Part shown: piece after piece, positions 13,598-24,730 of the stretch | Layout: each line of letters starts with the position of its first letter | How positions within the stretch are numbered: the stretch's first letter is position 1 | Assembly (NCBI GenBank): GCA_947259175.1 | Contig: CAMYKW010000004.1 | Span: 1-64,000, forward strand | Direction: 5' to 3' | DNA: 64,000 nt | DNA from: an uncultured Gammaproteobacteria bacterium | Lineage (GTDB): Bacteria > Pseudomonadota > Gammaproteobacteria > Arenicellales > JAANXG01 | Made by a program: the position numbers and the translations under genes | The notes under the pieces: model-generated | The model's database searches: none | What the model was told of the DNA's origin: nothing | Seen by the model: the letters and a program-made list of their open reading frames with translations, nothing else

Positions 13598-15489
13598 TTC
13601 GGCTGATGAACCGCTACCCGCTGTGGAAATATCTGATTATCCTGGCAGTGATACTGCCGGGTTTGCTGTATGCCGTGCCCAATTTGTACGGGGAAGATCC
13701 CGGTGTGCAGGTCACCGGCGTGCGCTCGTTCAAAGTGGATGAGATAGTGCTGGATCGCATGCAGAAGGCGCTCGATGAAGACGGTATCCGCTGGCAGAAA
13801 GTGAGCCTCGACGCCGGTGGCGCCCGTTTGCGATTCGCGGACACCGAGACCCAGCTGAAAGCCAAGGATCTGTTGCAACGCGAGCTGGGCGACAATTTCA
13901 CGGTGGCGCTGAATCTGATGCCGGCTACTCCGGATTGGCTGACCCGTATCGGCGGTGCGCCCATGTATCTGGGGTTGGATCTGCGCGGCGGAGTGCATTT
14001 CTTGATGGAAGTCGACGTGCAGGGGGCGTTGGCGCGGGCGGAGGATCGTTACGTGGGTGACCTGCGGTCCGGCCTGCGCGAGGCCAAGGTGCGCTACCTC
14101 ACCGTTCGCCGGGTCCCGAGGGGCGGCATTGAGATCAAGTTTCGCGACAATGATCAGCGCGATTCGGGCCGCGGCGTCATCGAACGTGAACTGCCGGAGC
14201 TGCAGCTCAAGGATGACGATCGGCAGGGGAAGCCGATATTGATCGCGACAATCCGCCCGGAACAGTTCGAGGAGATCAAGAAATTCGCGCTGGATCAGAA
14301 CATGACCGCGCTGCGCAACCGTGTCGATGAGCTCGGTGTGGCCGAGCCGGTGGTGCAGCAACAAGGTGACCGGCGAATTGTGGTGCAGTTACCGGGTGTG
14401 CAGGATACAGCGAAGGCGAAAGAGATTCTGGGCCGCACCGCCACCCTGGAAGTGATGATGGTGGACGAAGAGCATGATCTCCAAAGTGCGCTGAACACAT
14501 CGGTGCCGCCCGGGTCGAAATTATTTCGACACAGAAACGGCGGTCAGATTCTTCTGCAAAAGCGAGTGATTTACTCCGGGGACAACGTAGTTGACGCGGC
14601 AGCGGGCATCGACCAGCGCACCGGGGGTCCGGTGGTTTACATCACCCTCGATGCTCGCGGGGCGGCGATCAATCAGCGCATCACCGGCAAGAACATCGGT
14701 AAACGCATGGCGGTCGTGTATATCGAAATCAAGTCTGAAACCAAGCGCGACGCCGATGGCAGACCGGTATTGGATAAAGACGGAAATGAAGTCAAACTGA
14801 AACGCAGGATCGAGGAGGTCATCACCGCGCCGGTCATCCGTGATCAGCTGGGCAAACGATTTCAGATCGAGGGATTGGAAAGCATCAGTGAAGCCCAGGA
14901 TCTGTCGCTGCTGCTCCGCGCCGGCGCCTTAGCCGCGCCCATTGAGATTATTGAAGAACGAACCGTTGGCCCGAGCCTTGGCCGGGACAACATCAACAAG
15001 GGATTCAAGTCGGTACTGGTCGGGTTTTTCTTGGTGCTGGTGTTCATGATGGTCTATTACCGGCTGTTCGGCGCCGTGGCCTGTGGCGCATTGCTACTCA
15101 ATCTGGTGCTGATCGTTGCCGTGTTGTCTCTTTTCCAGGCTACGCTGACGTTGCCCGGTGTGGCTGGAATTGTGCTGACCGTGGGCATGGCGGTGGACGC
15201 CAATGTATTGATATTTGAGCGCATTCGCGAAGAGATTCGTAACGGGAACACTCCCCAGGCGAGCATCCACGTGGGCTATGATCGCGCTTTGTCGACGATC
15301 GTGGACGCAAACGTCACCACACTGATCGCCGCGATCGTGCTGTTCAACTTCGGCACCGGTCCGATCAAGGGTTTTGCCATTACATTGAGTATCGGCATCG
15401 TCACTTCGATGTTCACCGCCATCCTCGGAACTCGGGGGGTTATCAACCTTATCTACGGGGGCCGCCGTGTACAGAGGCTTTCAATTTAA
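13594..15489 (+). CDS. secD: Protein translocase subunit SecD
   Basis: MNRYPLWKYLIILAVI, YLGLDLRGGVHFLMEVD, LRAGALAAPIEIIEERTVGPSLG, GMAVDANVLIFERIREE. Confidence 0.98.
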   Translation: MIRLMNRYPLWKYLIILAVILPGLLYAVPNLYGEDPGVQVTGVRSFKVDEIVLDRMQKALDEDGIRWQKVSLDAGGARLRFADTETQLKAKDLLQRELGDNFTVALNLMPATPDWLTRIGGAPMYLGLDLRGGVHFLMEVDVQGALARAEDRYVGDLRSGLREAKVRYLTVRRVPRGGIEIKFRDNDQRDSGRGVIERELPELQLKDDDRQGKPILIATIRPEQFEEIKKFALDQNMTALRNRVDELGVAEPVVQQQGDRRIVVQLPGVQDTAKAKEILGRTATLEVMMVDEEHDLQSALNTSVPPGSKLFRHRNGGQILLQKRVIYSGDNVVDAAAGIDQRTGGPVVYITLDARGAAINQRITGKNIGKRMAVVYIEIKSETKRDADGRPVLDKDGNEVKLKRRIEEVITAPVIRDQLGKRFQIEGLESISEAQDLSLLLRAGALAAPIEIIEERTVGPSLGRDNINKGFKSVLVGFFLVLVFMMVYYRLFGAVACGALLLNLVLIVAVLSLFQATLTLPGVAGIVLTVGMAVDANVLIFERIREEIRNGNTPQASIHVGYDRALSTIVDANVTTLIAAIVLFNFGTGPIKGFAITLSIGIVTSMFTAILGTRGVINLIYGGRRVQRLSI

Positions 15490-16490
15490 TGCAAATTCTA
15501 CGTAAACAGACCGACTTCAAGTTCATGTCGTTGCGCCGAATCGCCTTCGGCGTATCCACGGTGGTAATCGCAATAGGGATCGCAGCGTTGTTCGTGCGCG
15601 GATTGAATTTCGGCATTGATTTCACCGGCGGTACTTTGGTCGAAGTTTCCTACGACGAGTCGGTGCAGATCGAGGGAGTTCGCGACACATTGAAGCAGGC
15701 GGGCTTCGATGACGCGCTGGTGCAGTATTTCGGCACATCTAGCGACATCATGGTTCGATTGCCGGCCCGCGACGCCGGCGCCAAACTCAGCAGCGGGGTG
15801 ATGCAGGCGCTGCGCCAGCCGTACAACGAAACCCTGGCGGAGAGTCGCAAGGGAGCAGCTCAGCAGTGCGTCGGCGGCGCCGGCGCCGGTGACTGCCGCG
15901 TACAGATGCGCAGAGTGGAATTCGTCGGACCGCAAGTGGGAGAGGAACTGACCGAGAAGGGCGGTCTCGCGATGATCTATGCCTTGATCGGGATTTTAGT
16001 CTACGTCGCATGGCGATTTGAATGGCGGTTCGCAGTTGGGTCGGTGGTCGCCCTGGTTCACGACGTGCTGGTCACTGTAGGTTTGTTTTCATTGTTGCAC
16101 CTCGAGTTTTCACTGCCGGTGCTGGCGGCGATCCTGGCGGTGATTGGTTATTCACTGAATGACACCATCGTTGTATTCGACCGTGTAAGGGAGAATTTTC
16201 GTAAGATCCGCCGGGGCAGCGTCAGCGAGATCATGGATCGGTCCATCAACCAGACCCTGCCTCGCACGCTGCTCACCTCGATTACAACTTTACTCGTTTT
16301 GCTCGCGTTGTTTCTATTGGGAGGCGAAGTCATACATGGTTTCGCCACAGCGTTGATAATCGGTGTCATCGTCGGCACCTATTCTTCCATATTTGTCGCC
16401 AGTCCCGTGGTAATGGCTTTAGGCGTGACCCGTGAGGATATGATGCCGGTGAAGAAAGAAGGCGCGGATCAAGATCGTGTCGCGCCGTAG
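15489..16490 (+). CDS. secF: Protein translocase subunit SecF
   Basis: GLNFGIDFTGGTLVEVSY, VEFVGPQVGEELTEKGG, GYSLNDTIVVFDRVRENF, NQTLPRTLLTSITTLLVLLALFLLGG. Confidence 0.98.
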   Translation: MQILRKQTDFKFMSLRRIAFGVSTVVIAIGIAALFVRGLNFGIDFTGGTLVEVSYDESVQIEGVRDTLKQAGFDDALVQYFGTSSDIMVRLPARDAGAKLSSGVMQALRQPYNETLAESRKGAAQQCVGGAGAGDCRVQMRRVEFVGPQVGEELTEKGGLAMIYALIGILVYVAWRFEWRFAVGSVVALVHDVLVTVGLFSLLHLEFSLPVLAAILAVIGYSLNDTIVVFDRVRENFRKIRRGSVSEIMDRSINQTLPRTLLTSITTLLVLLALFLLGGEVIHGFATALIIGVIVGTYSSIFVASPVVMALGVTREDMMPVKKEGADQDRVAP

Positions 16491-16515
16491 CTCGACGTTC
16501 ACATGAGGAGAGTGC

Positions 16516-17769
16516 ATGTTTACTCAGGACATGACCATATCGGGATTCGATGACGAACTGTGGTCAGCGATAACTTCGGAGCAACGCCGGCAAGAGGAGC
16601 ATATCGAACTCATCGCCTCCGAGAATTACGCCAGTCCACGGGTGTTGGCGGCCCAGGGTTCGGTGCTTACCAATAAATACGCCGAGGGTTATCCGGGTAA
16701 GCGTTATTATGGCGGCTGTGAGTTCGTTGACCAGGCGGAAGAACTCGCCCTGGCGCGTGTCAAACAACTCTTCGATGCGCCGTATGCCAATGTGCAACCC
16801 CACTCGGGTTCCCAGGCCAACGCGGCGGTTTACATGGCGCTGCTGGATCCGGGCGATACCGTCCTCGGCATGAGTCTCGCGGATGGTGGTCATCTCACCC
16901 ACGGCGCAAAGGTCAATTTTTCCGGCAGGCTCTATAACGCGGTGCAATACGGGCTCGATTACGACACCGAAGATATCGACTACGAACAGGTTGAGGCGCT
17001 TGCGGTGAAGCACAAGCCGAAGATGATTGTCACAGGATTCAGTGCGTTTTCACGGGTTCTCGACTGGCAGAGGTTTCGCGATATTGCCGATAAGGTGGGG
17101 GCATACCTGATCGCCGATATCGCCCACGTCGCCGGTCTGATTGCCGTTGGACTGTATCCCAGCCCGGTCAATATCGCGGATGTAACCACCAGCACCACGC
17201 ACAAGACGTTGCGCGGCCCGCGCGGCGGTGTCATCCTGGCGAAGCAAAACCCGGAGCTGGAAAAGAAACTCAATTCGCGTGTGTTTCCCGGATCCCAGGG
17301 CGGTCCATTGATGCACGTCATAGCCGCCAAGGCGGTGGCGTTCAAGGAGGCGCTGCAGCCGGAATTCAAGCAGTACCAGGAGCAGGTGCTCGCCAACGCC
17401 CGGACGTTGGCCGCGGAAATCATGGGCCGCGGTTACAAAGTGGTATCCGGTGGCACCGATAACCACTTGTTTCTTCTGGACTTGATCGATAAACAAATGA
17501 CCGGCAAGGATGCGGAGGCGGCGCTGGGAGAGGCGAACATTACCGCGAACAAAAACGCAGTCCCCAATGATCCGCAGTCTCCATTTATCACCAGTGGAAT
17601 CCGTGTGGGCACGCCCGCAGTCACGACGCGGGGTTTCAAAGAGGCGCAGATGAAACGGCTTGCCGCGTGGATCTGCGATATTCTGGATCAGATCGATGAA
17701 CCGGATGTTCGCGACAATGTGAAGCAGGAAGTGCTGCATATGTGCCGCGAATACCCGGTCTACGCGTAG
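16516..17769 (+). CDS. glyA: Serine hydroxymethyltransferase
   Basis: [64 protein letters not shown]. Confidence 0.98.
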   Translation: MFTQDMTISGFDDELWSAITSEQRRQEEHIELIASENYASPRVLAAQGSVLTNKYAEGYPGKRYYGGCEFVDQAEELALARVKQLFDAPYANVQPHSGSQANAAVYMALLDPGDTVLGMSLADGGHLTHGAKVNFSGRLYNAVQYGLDYDTEDIDYEQVEALAVKHKPKMIVTGFSAFSRVLDWQRFRDIADKVGAYLIADIAHVAGLIAVGLYPSPVNIADVTTSTTHKTLRGPRGGVILAKQNPELEKKLNSRVFPGSQGGPLMHVIAAKAVAFKEALQPEFKQYQEQVLANARTLAAEIMGRGYKVVSGGTDNHLFLLDLIDKQMTGKDAEAALGEANITANKNAVPNDPQSPFITSGIRVGTPAVTTRGFKEAQMKRLAAWICDILDQIDEPDVRDNVKQEVLHMCREYPVYA

Positions 17770-17808
17770 CCTCGTCGCGGTCCGAGGACGCGATCCCCAG
17801 TATCGCCG

Positions 17809-18321
17809 ATGCGTTGTCCATTTTGCCAGTCGGACGAAACGCGCGTGATTGATTCTCGGCTCGCCGAAGAGGGCGACGCGGTCCGCAGGCGCCGCGAATG
17901 CAGTGATTGTGGTGAACGATTCACTACCTTGGAGCGGGCGTTCCTGCGTATGCCGCAGATCATCAAATCGGATGAAAAACGCGAGCCATTTAACGAACAA
18001 AAACTGCGCGCCGGAATTCAACGTGCATTGGAAAAGCGGCCGGTGGATGCGGAAGCAGTGGAAAGCGCCATTCACCGAATCCAGCACAAAATGTTGACCA
18101 GCGGTAATCGTGAAATTGACTCGCGTCAAATCGGTGAGTGGGTGATGCAGGAACTGAGCGAACTGGATCAAGTCGCGTTCGTGCGTTTCGCGTCGGTGTA
18201 CCGATCGTTTCAAGACGTCGACGAGTTCAGCGAGGAGATCAAGAGGCTTCAAGAGCAACCTAATGCGGCCGTTAAAAAAAAGCAGATGTCGCTGTTGCCC
18301 AACAATAATGACAAAAAGTGA
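17809..18321 (+). CDS. nrdR: Transcriptional repressor NrdR
   Basis: [43 protein letters not shown] zinc ribbon plus ATP-cone. Confidence 0.97.
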   Translation: MRCPFCQSDETRVIDSRLAEEGDAVRRRRECSDCGERFTTLERAFLRMPQIIKSDEKREPFNEQKLRAGIQRALEKRPVDAEAVESAIHRIQHKMLTSGNREIDSRQIGEWVMQELSELDQVAFVRFASVYRSFQDVDEFSEEIKRLQEQPNAAVKKKQMSLLPNNNDKK

Positions 18322-19393
18322 CGATTATCTTTTCATGTCGCGGACGTTGCGCCTGGCGGAACGCGGAGTGTGTACGACCCATCCGAATCCGCGGGTTGGG
18401 TGCGTTGTAGTAAGGGACGGCGAAATCGTCGGAGAGGGGTGGCACAGACGTGTGGGTGAACCCCACGCCGAGGTGCTGGCGTTGCGCCAGGCGGGAGAAC
18501 GCGCGCGTGGCGCGACTGTTTACGTAAACCTCGAGCCTTGCTGCCATCAAGGGCGCACCCCGCCTTGCTCTTCATCATTGATCGATGCCCGGGTGGCTCG
18601 CGTCGTGGCGGCTATGGAAGATCCCAATCCCCTGGTGTCCAAAGGTGGTATAGACCGCTTGCGAAGTGCGGGCATAAAAGTAGATGTCGGTGTCATGCGC
18701 GAGCAAGCGGAACGATTAAACCGTGGATTCGTTCAACGTATGCGTCATGGCCGACCTTGGGTTACGCTCAAGCTGGCCGCCAGCCTCGATGGTAGGACCG
18801 CCATGTCTTCGGGGGAAAGTAAGTGGATCACCAGCGAAGCATCGCGTATGGATGTGCAACGGTTACGCGCGAGGAGTTCCGCGATTATGACTGGTAGCGG
18901 CACGGTGCTCGCGGATGACCCGTCGCTCACGGTACGCATCGATGGTCATGACCGGCAACCCATGCGGGTGGCCGTGGACACCCGGCTGCGCATGCCGGTG
19001 AATGCCCGGCTGTTGACGCTTCCGGGAGGGGCGCTGATCTACACGGTCGAAGACAACCGGTCCAAGGCCGATCACTTAACGCGCGCCGGCGCCGATGTGG
19101 CGGCAGTCCCGGCTAAGGATAATCGCGTCGATCTCGATGCGGTCTTGAAGGATCTCGCCGCGCGTGGCGTTAGCGAATTGCTGGTGGAAGCGGGTCGTAC
19201 CTTGAGTGGAAGCATGCTCTATCGCCATCTGGTCGACGAGTTGATCCTATATCTGGCGCCGAATATGTTGGGGGACCTGGCTCAGGGCTTGTTCAGCCTG
19301 CCGGAAATTCAGCGGTTGAGCGACCGGATCGAGTGTGCAATCGCGGATATTCGTCGCGTTGGCCCCGACCTGCGATTGATTTTGTGTCCTTGA
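18308..19393 (+). CDS. ribD: Bifunctional riboflavin deaminase/reductase RibD
   Basis: [53 protein letters not shown]. Confidence 0.96.
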   Translation: MTKSDDYLFMSRTLRLAERGVCTTHPNPRVGCVVVRDGEIVGEGWHRRVGEPHAEVLALRQAGERARGATVYVNLEPCCHQGRTPPCSSSLIDARVARVVAAMEDPNPLVSKGGIDRLRSAGIKVDVGVMREQAERLNRGFVQRMRHGRPWVTLKLAASLDGRTAMSSGESKWITSEASRMDVQRLRARSSAIMTGSGTVLADDPSLTVRIDGHDRQPMRVAVDTRLRMPVNARLLTLPGGALIYTVEDNRSKADHLTRAGADVAAVPAKDNRVDLDAVLKDLAARGVSELLVEAGRTLSGSMLYRHLVDELILYLAPNMLGDLAQGLFSLPEIQRLSDRIECAIADIRRVGPDLRLILCP

Positions 19394-19425
19394 TATTCGA
19401 TACGCATAAAATACGCACTAACATC

Positions 19426-20094
19426 ATGTTCACGGGTATCATACAAACCATCGGTACGATCCAGGCGGCGCAGAGGCGTGGTCCTGACATGACGATGATT
19501 GTCGAACCGGGTGGTTTGGACCACGACGCGATTCAAGTCGGAGACAGCGTCTCAGTTAATGGTGTATGCCTCACCGTGGTTTCCCTGGCTGATGCTCGAT
19601 TGGCTTTTGACCTTTCCGCAGAGACAATATCGCGCTCGACCTTCGCCCACCTGCAGAAGGGCGTCAACGTGAATTTGGAGCTGGCATTGTTGCCTACGAC
19701 GCGACTCGGCGGTCATATCGTAACCGGCCACGTGGACGGATTGGGTGAGCTCATCGCCCACCAACGTGTCGGGGGTTCCGTGGAGATGGGCTTTCGCGTC
19801 CCCGTGGATTTGTCCCCCTTTATAGCCGCGAAGGGCTCGATATGCATTGATGGCGTGAGCTTAACGGTTAATCACGTCGCAGGAGACGTGTTCGACGTGA
19901 ACATCGTACCGCACACGCTGCAGCAGACCACGTTGGGCGCGTTTGTCATTGGGCAACAAGTGCATATCGAAGTCGATTTGATCGCCAGGTACGTTGCGCG
20001 TCTGATGAGTGTGGGCGGCGCACATAACACCGGCGCACTCAAAAAAGCCTTACTGGCCGAACGTGGGTTTCTACGGGTTGAAGATCAGGAGTAG
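19426..20094 (+). CDS. ribE: Riboflavin synthase, alpha subunit
   Basis: MFTGIIQTIGTI start; SVSVNGVCLTVVSL and SICIDGVSLTVNHV internal duplication; GHIVTGHVDG. Confidence 0.96.
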   Translation: MFTGIIQTIGTIQAAQRRGPDMTMIVEPGGLDHDAIQVGDSVSVNGVCLTVVSLADARLAFDLSAETISRSTFAHLQKGVNVNLELALLPTTRLGGHIVTGHVDGLGELIAHQRVGGSVEMGFRVPVDLSPFIAAKGSICIDGVSLTVNHVAGDVFDVNIVPHTLQQTTLGAFVIGQQVHIEVDLIARYVARLMSVGGAHNTGALKKALLAERGFLRVEDQE

Positions 20095-20102
20095 ATGAGT
20101 TT

Positions 20103-21212
20103 ATGGAACTCAGCGACATCAGAGAGATTATTGACGACTATCGCCGCGGTAAGCTGGTGATTTTGACCGATGATGAAAACCGCGAAAATGAAGGTGACCT
20201 TCTCATCGCTGCGGAGAAGGTTACTGCGGATGCCATCAATTTCATGGCCAGTCATGCCCGCGGGCTGATCTGTCTGACGCTGACCGAGGAACGGTGTAGA
20301 CAGCTCGGGCTGTCATTAATGGTGGCGGCTAATAACTCTCGGTTTTCAACTAACTTCACGGTTTCTATTGATGCCGCGGCGGGAGTCACCACGGGGATAT
20401 CCGCGGCGGATCGCGCGGCCACTGTGCTTTCGGCGGTCAAGCCCGACGCAACTCCCAATGACATCACCACGCCGGGCCATATCTTCCCGCTTATGGGGCA
20501 ACCCGGTGGAGTGCTGACCCGCGCCGGCCACACCGAAGCCGGCATCGACCTGGCGCGGTTGGCGGGCCTGGAGCCGGCGAGTGTAATTTGCGAGATTCTA
20601 AAGCCCGACGGGTCCATGGCGCGGCTGCCGGATTTGTTGGCATTCAGCCGTCAACACGATATTAAAATCAGCTCCGTCGCTGCGTTGATTCGTCATCGCA
20701 TGCACCACGAGCCCACCGTCAAACGGATAGCGGAGAGCAAGGTTGCCACCGCCGACGGTGAATTCCGTATTATCGCGTATCACGACATTATTGAAGACGA
20801 GACACACATCGCACTGGTTAAAGGCGAGATTCAAAGAGAAACCCCGACCCTGGTTCGGGTGCACGTTGAGTCGGGATTGTTTGACGTTTTTCGCGAACTG
20901 CAAAAGGCTATAAAATGGCCTATTCGTGCGGCTCTGCAGCGCATCCGCCAGGAGGGTTCCGGAGTGCTCGTGATCCTTCGATACAACGAGCCCGGTGTGG
21001 AGATCGTCAAGCGACTGCGCCATTCCAGCATGGAGGGAAAAGACATACAATTTCCATGGCACGAATCCGGTGACGATCTCAGGATGCTGGGTGTCGGTAG
21101 CCAGATCCTCGCCGATCTGGGGGTCGGAAAGATGCGCGTTTTGGGTGCTCCGAAGCGCGCCCACGCACTGTCGGGATTCGATTTAGAGATCGTCGAATAT
21201 GTAACGAATTGA
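20103..21212 (+). CDS. ribBA: 3,4-dihydroxy-2-butanone 4-phosphate synthase with C-terminal GTP cyclohydrolase II-like domain (degenerate)
   Basis: Rib[54 protein letters not shown]-terminal domain lacks the Cys cluster expected for GCHII. Confidence 0.94.
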   Translation: MELSDIREIIDDYRRGKLVILTDDENRENEGDLLIAAEKVTADAINFMASHARGLICLTLTEERCRQLGLSLMVAANNSRFSTNFTVSIDAAAGVTTGISAADRAATVLSAVKPDATPNDITTPGHIFPLMGQPGGVLTRAGHTEAGIDLARLAGLEPASVICEILKPDGSMARLPDLLAFSRQHDIKISSVAALIRHRMHHEPTVKRIAESKVATADGEFRIIAYHDIIEDETHIALVKGEIQRETPTLVRVHVESGLFDVFRELQKAIKWPIRAALQRIRQEGSGVLVILRYNEPGVEIVKRLRHSSMEGKDIQFPWHESGDDLRMLGVGSQILADLGVGKMRVLGAPKRAHALSGFDLEIVEYVTN

Positions 21213-21228
21213 AAGCGTTAGAACGACA

Positions 21229-21705
21229 ATGAAAGACATCACGCAAACTGAGGGAGATTTAATCGCGCGCAACGCGCGATTTGCGTTAGTGGTCAGCCGG
21301 TTCAACAGCTTTATAACCGAGAGTCTGTTGAATGCCGCGGTGGATACCCTGGAACGCCATGGCGTGGATCGTGCTAACATGCACATCGTGCGTGTACCCG
21401 GCGCTTACGAGATCCCACTGGCGGCGAAGAGCCTGGCCAAATCGAATAATTTCGATGCGCTGATTGCCTTGGGTGCGATCATTCGCGGTTCCACGCCACA
21501 CTTCGATTATGTCGCCGCTGGTTGTGCACGAGGCATAGCGCAGGTGAGTATGGACTGCGATATTCCGATCGGCTTCGGAGTGTTGACTGTGGACACTATC
21601 GAACAGGCGGTCGAACGCGCCGGAACTAAAGCCGGGAACAAAGGCGCGGATGCGGCGATCACGGCGTTGGAAATGGTAAACGTGCTGAAACGGCTGAGGG
21701 AGTAA
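21229..21705 (+). CDS. ribH: 6,7-dimethyl-8-ribityllumazine synthase
   Basis: [77 protein letters not shown]. Confidence 0.97.
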   Translation: MKDITQTEGDLIARNARFALVVSRFNSFITESLLNAAVDTLERHGVDRANMHIVRVPGAYEIPLAAKSLAKSNNFDALIALGAIIRGSTPHFDYVAAGCARGIAQVSMDCDIPIGFGVLTVDTIEQAVERAGTKAGNKGADAAITALEMVNVLKRLRE

Positions 21706-21742
21706 GTATCGTCAACGACTAACCGATTGCGGGTGGAGGAAC

Positions 21743-22213
21743 ATGGCAGGTGGTAGTCGACATGCGGCGCGGCAGGCGGCGGTACAAGCGCTCTACCAGT
21801 GGGATTTGACAGAGCAAGACCCCGGCGAAATTGAAGCGCACTTCATTCAGCAGCATGATCTGGAAGACGCAGATCAAGGTTATTTTCATATCTTGATTAG
21901 TGAAGTTCCACTTTACCGCCAGGAAATTCAAGCGAATTTGCAACCGTATCTCGATCGCGATTTCGATAGCATCGATCCAGTAGAGCGTGTAATCCTGCGA
22001 ATCGGGGCTTACGAACTGGAATATCAGCACGATGTTCCCGCGAAAGTCATTATTAATGAAGCCGTTGAGCTGGCCAAGACATTTGGTGCGGATTACGGTT
22101 ACAAATTCGTCAATGGCGTACTCGACCGTTTAGCTGAAAGCTTGCGACCGAACGGAGTGCAACGCCCTTCGGCGGCGGCCTTGAATGAAACAAACAGTGC
22201 CATCAAGGAGTAA
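21743..22213 (+). CDS. nusB: Transcription antitermination protein NusB
   Basis: SRHAARQAAVQALYQWDL, IDPVERVILRIGAYEL, VPAKVIINEAVELAKTFGADYGYKFVNGVLDRLA. Confidence 0.96.
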   Translation: MAGGSRHAARQAAVQALYQWDLTEQDPGEIEAHFIQQHDLEDADQGYFHILISEVPLYRQEIQANLQPYLDRDFDSIDPVERVILRIGAYELEYQHDVPAKVIINEAVELAKTFGADYGYKFVNGVLDRLAESLRPNGVQRPSAAALNETNSAIKE

Positions 22214-22446
22214 ACCGCATCTTGAGCCGGAATTCCACGCTGCGGCACGGCACGCAGCATTAGCAGCGGCGGTATTCCGCGGCGCGCTACCCGAACCGTA
22301 TCGCTTCGCCCGGTTTGCTCGAAGACCATGAATTCGGCCGCGCATTTCCCCCCAGGGTGGCGATCAGCCATTGCAATCGGAAGTCAACAACGAGCGATTT
22401 CGGGGGATGTGTCGGAGTCGCGCACCCTTCGTTAGACCCCGGTCGC

Positions 22447-23406
22447 TTGGACGAATTCTCGCTAATCGAAGCGTATTTTAACCGGCCTGTAACGCGGTCG
22501 GACGTAGCGTTGGGAATCGGTGACGATGCAGCGGTCACCAGCGTTCCTCCGGAGCACGAATTGGTGACCACCGTGGACGTATTGGTTGCCGGCGTTCATT
22601 TTCATCAGTCTGCGGATCCCCGTTCGGTGGGACATAAGGCCCTGGCGGTTAATCTGAGTGACTTGGCTGCTATGGGGGCAACCCCGGCGTGGGCGACACT
22701 GGGCCTGGTCGTGCCCGACGTGGACAGGTCCTGGATGGAGGGATTTAGCGAGGGATTTTTCGCGCTGGCGAGTCGACACAACGTGGATCTCGTGGGCGGT
22801 GATACGGTGCGGGGGCCGTTGACGGTGATGGTGCAACTCAGCGGGTGGGTGCCCCAGGGAACGGCTATGAAGCGCAGCGGAGCCCGAGCCGGGGATGACA
22901 TCTATATCACCGGTTGCCTGGGTGACGCCGGCTTGTGTTTGATGGATATCAATGGCGCAGTCGAATTACCCCGTCGCCACGCGGTCGCGGTGCGAGAGGC
23001 CTTGGATTATCCATGCCCGCGCATCGCAATGGGTATCCAGCTCCGGGCTCTAGCCACCGCGGCAATTGATATATCGGACGGATTGGCCGCGGATTTGGGG
23101 CACCTCGCGACGCGCAGCGGTGTTGGGGCGGAGGTGTCGCTCGCCGATCTGCCTTTGTCCCAGCCCTACCAGGCTCATTTTGCGGAGATCGGATGGGAGC
23201 CGGCTTTGAGCTCGGGTGACGACTACGAGCTGTGTTTTACGGCGATCGCGGAAAATCGCGCGAGGATCCTCGCCCTCGGCGAACGCTTCGATGTAGCGGT
23301 CGCCCGCGTCGGGACCATCACCGCAGACCGCAATATTGTCTTTTTTGATCGGGATGGCAGCCGTTATATACCCCCGCGTGCGGGTTATGCGCACTTTCAA
23401 GGGTGA
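22447..23406 (+). CDS. thiL: Thiamine-monophosphate kinase
   Basis: LDEFSLIEAYFNRP, LGIGDDAAV, AVNLSDLAAMGATPAWATLGL, DLVGGDTVRGPLTV, DISDGLAADLGHL; start inferred (TTG), the ORF is open back to 22315. Confidence 0.9.
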   Translation: MDEFSLIEAYFNRPVTRSDVALGIGDDAAVTSVPPEHELVTTVDVLVAGVHFHQSADPRSVGHKALAVNLSDLAAMGATPAWATLGLVVPDVDRSWMEGFSEGFFALASRHNVDLVGGDTVRGPLTVMVQLSGWVPQGTAMKRSGARAGDDIYITGCLGDAGLCLMDINGAVELPRRHAVAVREALDYPCPRIAMGIQLRALATAAIDISDGLAADLGHLATRSGVGAEVSLADLPLSQPYQAHFAEIGWEPALSSGDDYELCFTAIAENRARILALGERFDVAVARVGTITADRNIVFFDRDGSRYIPPRAGYAHFQG

Positions 23407-23412
23407 AATCAA

Positions 23413-23892
23413 ATGCCGGTATTGAACGCGCGCGGGTTATTGCGTCACCCTTTGCGGGTGGTCGCTGTCGGCTTCGGAAGTGGTCTGCTTCCAAAGGCGC
23501 CAGGGACCGCCGGTACCGTGTTAGCTATACCGCTGGTGCTGGTGGCCGCGGACCTGCCGCTGTGGGGATACGTATCCCTGGTAGCCGTGTTGTTCGTATT
23601 CGGTGTCTGGGTATGTCACGAGACGACGCGTTATCTGGGTGTGCACGATCACCCAGCCATAGTCTGGGACGAGGTGGTTGGGTATATGGTGGGAATGATT
23701 GGGGCACCGGTTACGATGCCGGTACTCATGGCGTGTTTCGCCTTGTTCCGGGTATTCGATATTTTCAAGCCGTGGCCGATTGCCTGGTTGGATCGCAACA
23801 CTACCGGCGGATTTGGTGTAATGATCGACGACGTCATGGCCGGCGTATACACCGCCGCGGTATTGCATTTGTGGTTTTCGACAGGATGGTAA
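23413..23892 (+). CDS. pgpA: Phosphatidylglycerophosphatase A
   Basis: GFGSGLLPKAPGTAGTVLAIPLV, HDHPAIVWDEVVGYMVGM, FRVFDIFKPWPI, GFGVMIDDVMAG. Confidence 0.96.
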   Translation: MPVLNARGLLRHPLRVVAVGFGSGLLPKAPGTAGTVLAIPLVLVAADLPLWGYVSLVAVLFVFGVWVCHETTRYLGVHDHPAIVWDEVVGYMVGMIGAPVTMPVLMACFALFRVFDIFKPWPIAWLDRNTTGGFGVMIDDVMAGVYTAAVLHLWFSTGW

Positions 23893-23898
23893 CTCCCG

Positions 23899-24516
23899 TT
23901 ATCGGCGCGTTTGGTAGCTCTGATATAAAGACATGACGCGGGCAACGTAACCTTGAGTTTCCGGGTAGGGTGGAATCCCGTTGTGCCGGATTACTGCATT
24001 CTCGCCGGCGTTGTAGCCGGCCAGCGCCAATTGCGTGTTGCCCGAAAATTCACTGAGCAGGTCACGTAAGTATCGCACCCCGCCGGAGATGTTTTGATGC
24101 GGATCGAAGATCCTATGTACGCCATAACGGTCGGCGGTTTGCGGCATCAATTGCATCAAGCCCGACGCGCCCTTCGACGAGACGGCATGGGGATTAAATC
24201 CCGACTCGACGTGTACCACCGCTTTAACCAGGGCTGCATCGACCCCAAATCGTGATGCCGTGTTTCGGATTAAAGGATCGAAGCGCGATGGAACCGGCCG
24301 CAGCCGGCGCGATCGTTGTGGCCGGCGGGTCACCCACCCGTCCTCGTCCACACCGTAACTCTTGACCAGCCGGTAACCCGGCTCCACGTGGCGGTGATCC
24401 GTAATCAGTCGCGATCCGTCACTGCGCTCGTAAACGTAGATTTTTGCTGCATACGCCAGATTTGCGCACAACAACCAAGCGCCGAGGACGGCCGCCAAAT
24501 GCTTCGGCCACATCAA
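23899..24516 (-). CDS. Lytic transglycosylase (SLT domain), secreted
   Basis: Signal peptide; ALVKAVVHVESGFNPHAVSSKGASGLMQLMPQTADRYGV, GVRYLRDLLSEFSGNTQLALAGYNAGENAV. Confidence 0.93.
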   Translation of the reverse strand: MMWPKHLAAVLGAWLLCANLAYAAKIYVYERSDGSRLITDHRHVEPGYRLVKSYGVDEDGWVTRRPQRSRRLRPVPSRFDPLIRNTASRFGVDAALVKAVVHVESGFNPHAVSSKGASGLMQLMPQTADRYGVHRIFDPHQNISGGVRYLRDLLSEFSGNTQLALAGYNAGENAVIRHNGIPPYPETQGYVARVMSLYQSYQTRR

Positions 24517-24730
24517 CTATTGTTTCTCCCGGAGGACGCTCATTCTAAAATCCATTACGCTTATGATTGTAGTTGGTTTTAGCGATAATGGTAAGCCAAA
24601 AAACGCCATATTCTCAGCTACTTGAGTAAGGACCTTAAGCCGTGACTCAAGATGTGGGTGAAGGCTAGGGAGCGTCCGTGGACGCTGGTATCATCGCCAC
24701 GTCAAGTGTATTAACCATTGGAGGTGAAAA

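Noticed and set aside
13402-14364. 320-aa minus-strand ORF antisense to secD, and similar long shadow ORFs (e.g. 17050..18258, 10954..11622)
   Set aside because: They lie opposite confidently identified genes, have His/Arg/Gln-rich shadow composition and no recognisable domains.
17770-20110. FMN (RFN) riboswitch upstream of the riboflavin genes
   Set aside because: The conserved RFN blocks (e.g. GGGCGGGGTGAAAGTCCCCACCGGCGGT-type) were not seen near nrdR or ribD.
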